Positions 6,777 to 7,204 of a stretch of 7,204 nucleotides of DNA are shown here, piece by piece. The translations under genes were made by a program, and so were the position numbers. Source of the stretch: Arenicella sp. Lineage in GTDB: Bacteria; Pseudomonadota; Gammaproteobacteria; Arenicellales; Arenicellaceae. The notes under the pieces were generated by a model. It saw only the letters and a list, made by a program, of their open reading frames with translations, was not told the DNA's origin and did no database searches. The stretch spans positions 1 through 7,204 of the forward strand of contig JAESTB010000282.1 of assembly GCA_016763815.1 (NCBI GenBank), read 5' to 3'. Position 1 is the first letter of the stretch. Each line of letters starts with the position of its first letter.

Positions 6777-7190
6777 CTAGAGAGTTGATTTGAGTTTGTT
6801 GTCTGCTTCATCGCTGTCGAGAATCACCTTAAGTTGGTTAAAATACAGGTCAGCGCTGCCTTTATACGCTTCTCACTGGTGTGCCAGCGTCCTGAGTGTC
6901 TGCCCGTCTTCATTAGCTTGTGGCTACGATGCACCTATCTGCAGGAGGTCATCTGTGTGCCAATTTGGCAACAGGGTTTGATAAGAAAACCTATTCACCG
7001 GTAGATTCGGCTGATGAGCTATTGGCGAGACCCTTTGTCGCAGCGCTTATCTACCCAGTGATTCCATGACCTGTGGTCGGCATTGTAAATAGAATGCTAG
7101 ATCAGCCTCGTGACACCGCTCAGACTTTAAGCTTTCTCGCCAGTATCGCTAATCACTTGGTTGGTCAATCGCTTTGACGATCAATTCGGT
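6777..7190 (-). pseudogene. Possible decayed gene, C-terminal end at 6777, family unknown
   Basis: No intact gene occupies 6773-7204. One minus-strand frame reads partly like protein. Its last segment, 6872-6777, gives EAYKGSADLYFNQLKVILDS followed by DEADNKLKSTL and a TAG stop at 6779-6777. Upstream in the same frame are fragments such as NEDGQTLRTLAHQ, QTLLPNWHTDDLLQIG, and CHEADLAFYLQ with CRPQVMESLG, separated by stops at 6875-6873 (TGA), near 6930 (TAG), near 7050 (TAA) and further left-reading positions. The number of stops is about what chance would give, so the case rests on the look of the fragments, mainly the last 31 codons. It faces the SnoaL-like gene tail to tail with 4 bases between the stops. 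The 63-codon plus-strand ORF at 6790-6981 is antisense to it, with a composition unlike a folded protein. Confidence 0.25.
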
Positions 7191-7204
7191 CTAGGCGCGC
7201 CGCC

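Noticed and set aside
6790..6981. Plus-strand 63-codon ORF as a gene
   Set aside because: Composition is Ser/Leu/Cys-rich without a recognisable pattern, there is no ribosome binding site, and it is antisense to a more protein-like minus frame.
1..7204. CRISPR array, tRNA or rRNA genes, integron attachment site
   Set aside because: No regularly spaced repeats, no cloverleaf or rRNA-like stretch, and no integrase or attC-like structure could be seen.

Overview
The window looks like an accessory surface-glycan or protein-glycosylation locus from a Gram-negative bacterium, most likely a marine gammaproteobacterium. That placement is inferred from moderate GC, the families present and a Sec-type exported protein; there is no rRNA or other marker gene to fix it.

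Layout, left to right. Bases 1-122 hold the edge of something cut by the window; it is open on both strands, and the minus-strand reading looks slightly more protein-like. Bases 123-294 are a small non-coding element with the anatomy of a MITE: 15-bp terminal inverted repeats with one mismatch, bounded by a perfect 8-bp direct repeat (CTTTAAGG). A 9-bp hairpin follows at 305-327, just ahead of the first large gene.

Two large plus-strand genes form the core (356-2173 and 2170-6066) and overlap by 4 bases (GTGA), so they are almost certainly cotranscribed and translationally coupled. The first encodes a 605-residue bifunctional protein: an N-terminal DXD sugar transferase of the Gly_transf_sug/GT32 type, a short PAN/apple-like middle module, and a C-terminal FkbM-family SAM methyltransferase. 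The second encodes a 1298-residue protein that carries, in order, a GT4-like GT-B glycosyltransferase, a second GT32-type DXD transferase, a PqqD-like domain (the fold of RiPP recognition elements), a GT-A transferase with a DSH metal-binding signature reminiscent of polypeptide HexNAc transferases, and a GT25-family transferase. Together the pair carries five glycosyltransferase modules, one methyltransferase and one putative peptide-binding module. The simplest reading is an assembly line that builds and methylates an oligosaccharide, possibly on a ribosomally made peptide or protein. The peptide link rests on the PqqD-like and DSH modules and is inference.

Directly after the second gene, starting on the base after its stop codon, lies a 43-codon ORF (6067-6198) with a Ser/Tyr-rich C-terminus. 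It is a speculative candidate substrate peptide, without a good ribosome binding site. Two small palindromes lie between it and the next gene. The gene at 6230-6772 encodes an exported SnoaL/NTF2-like (DUF4440-type) protein with no obvious link to the glycosyltransferases. The last 430 bases contain no intact gene; a minus-strand frame with several stops reads partly like a decayed protein ending at 6777.
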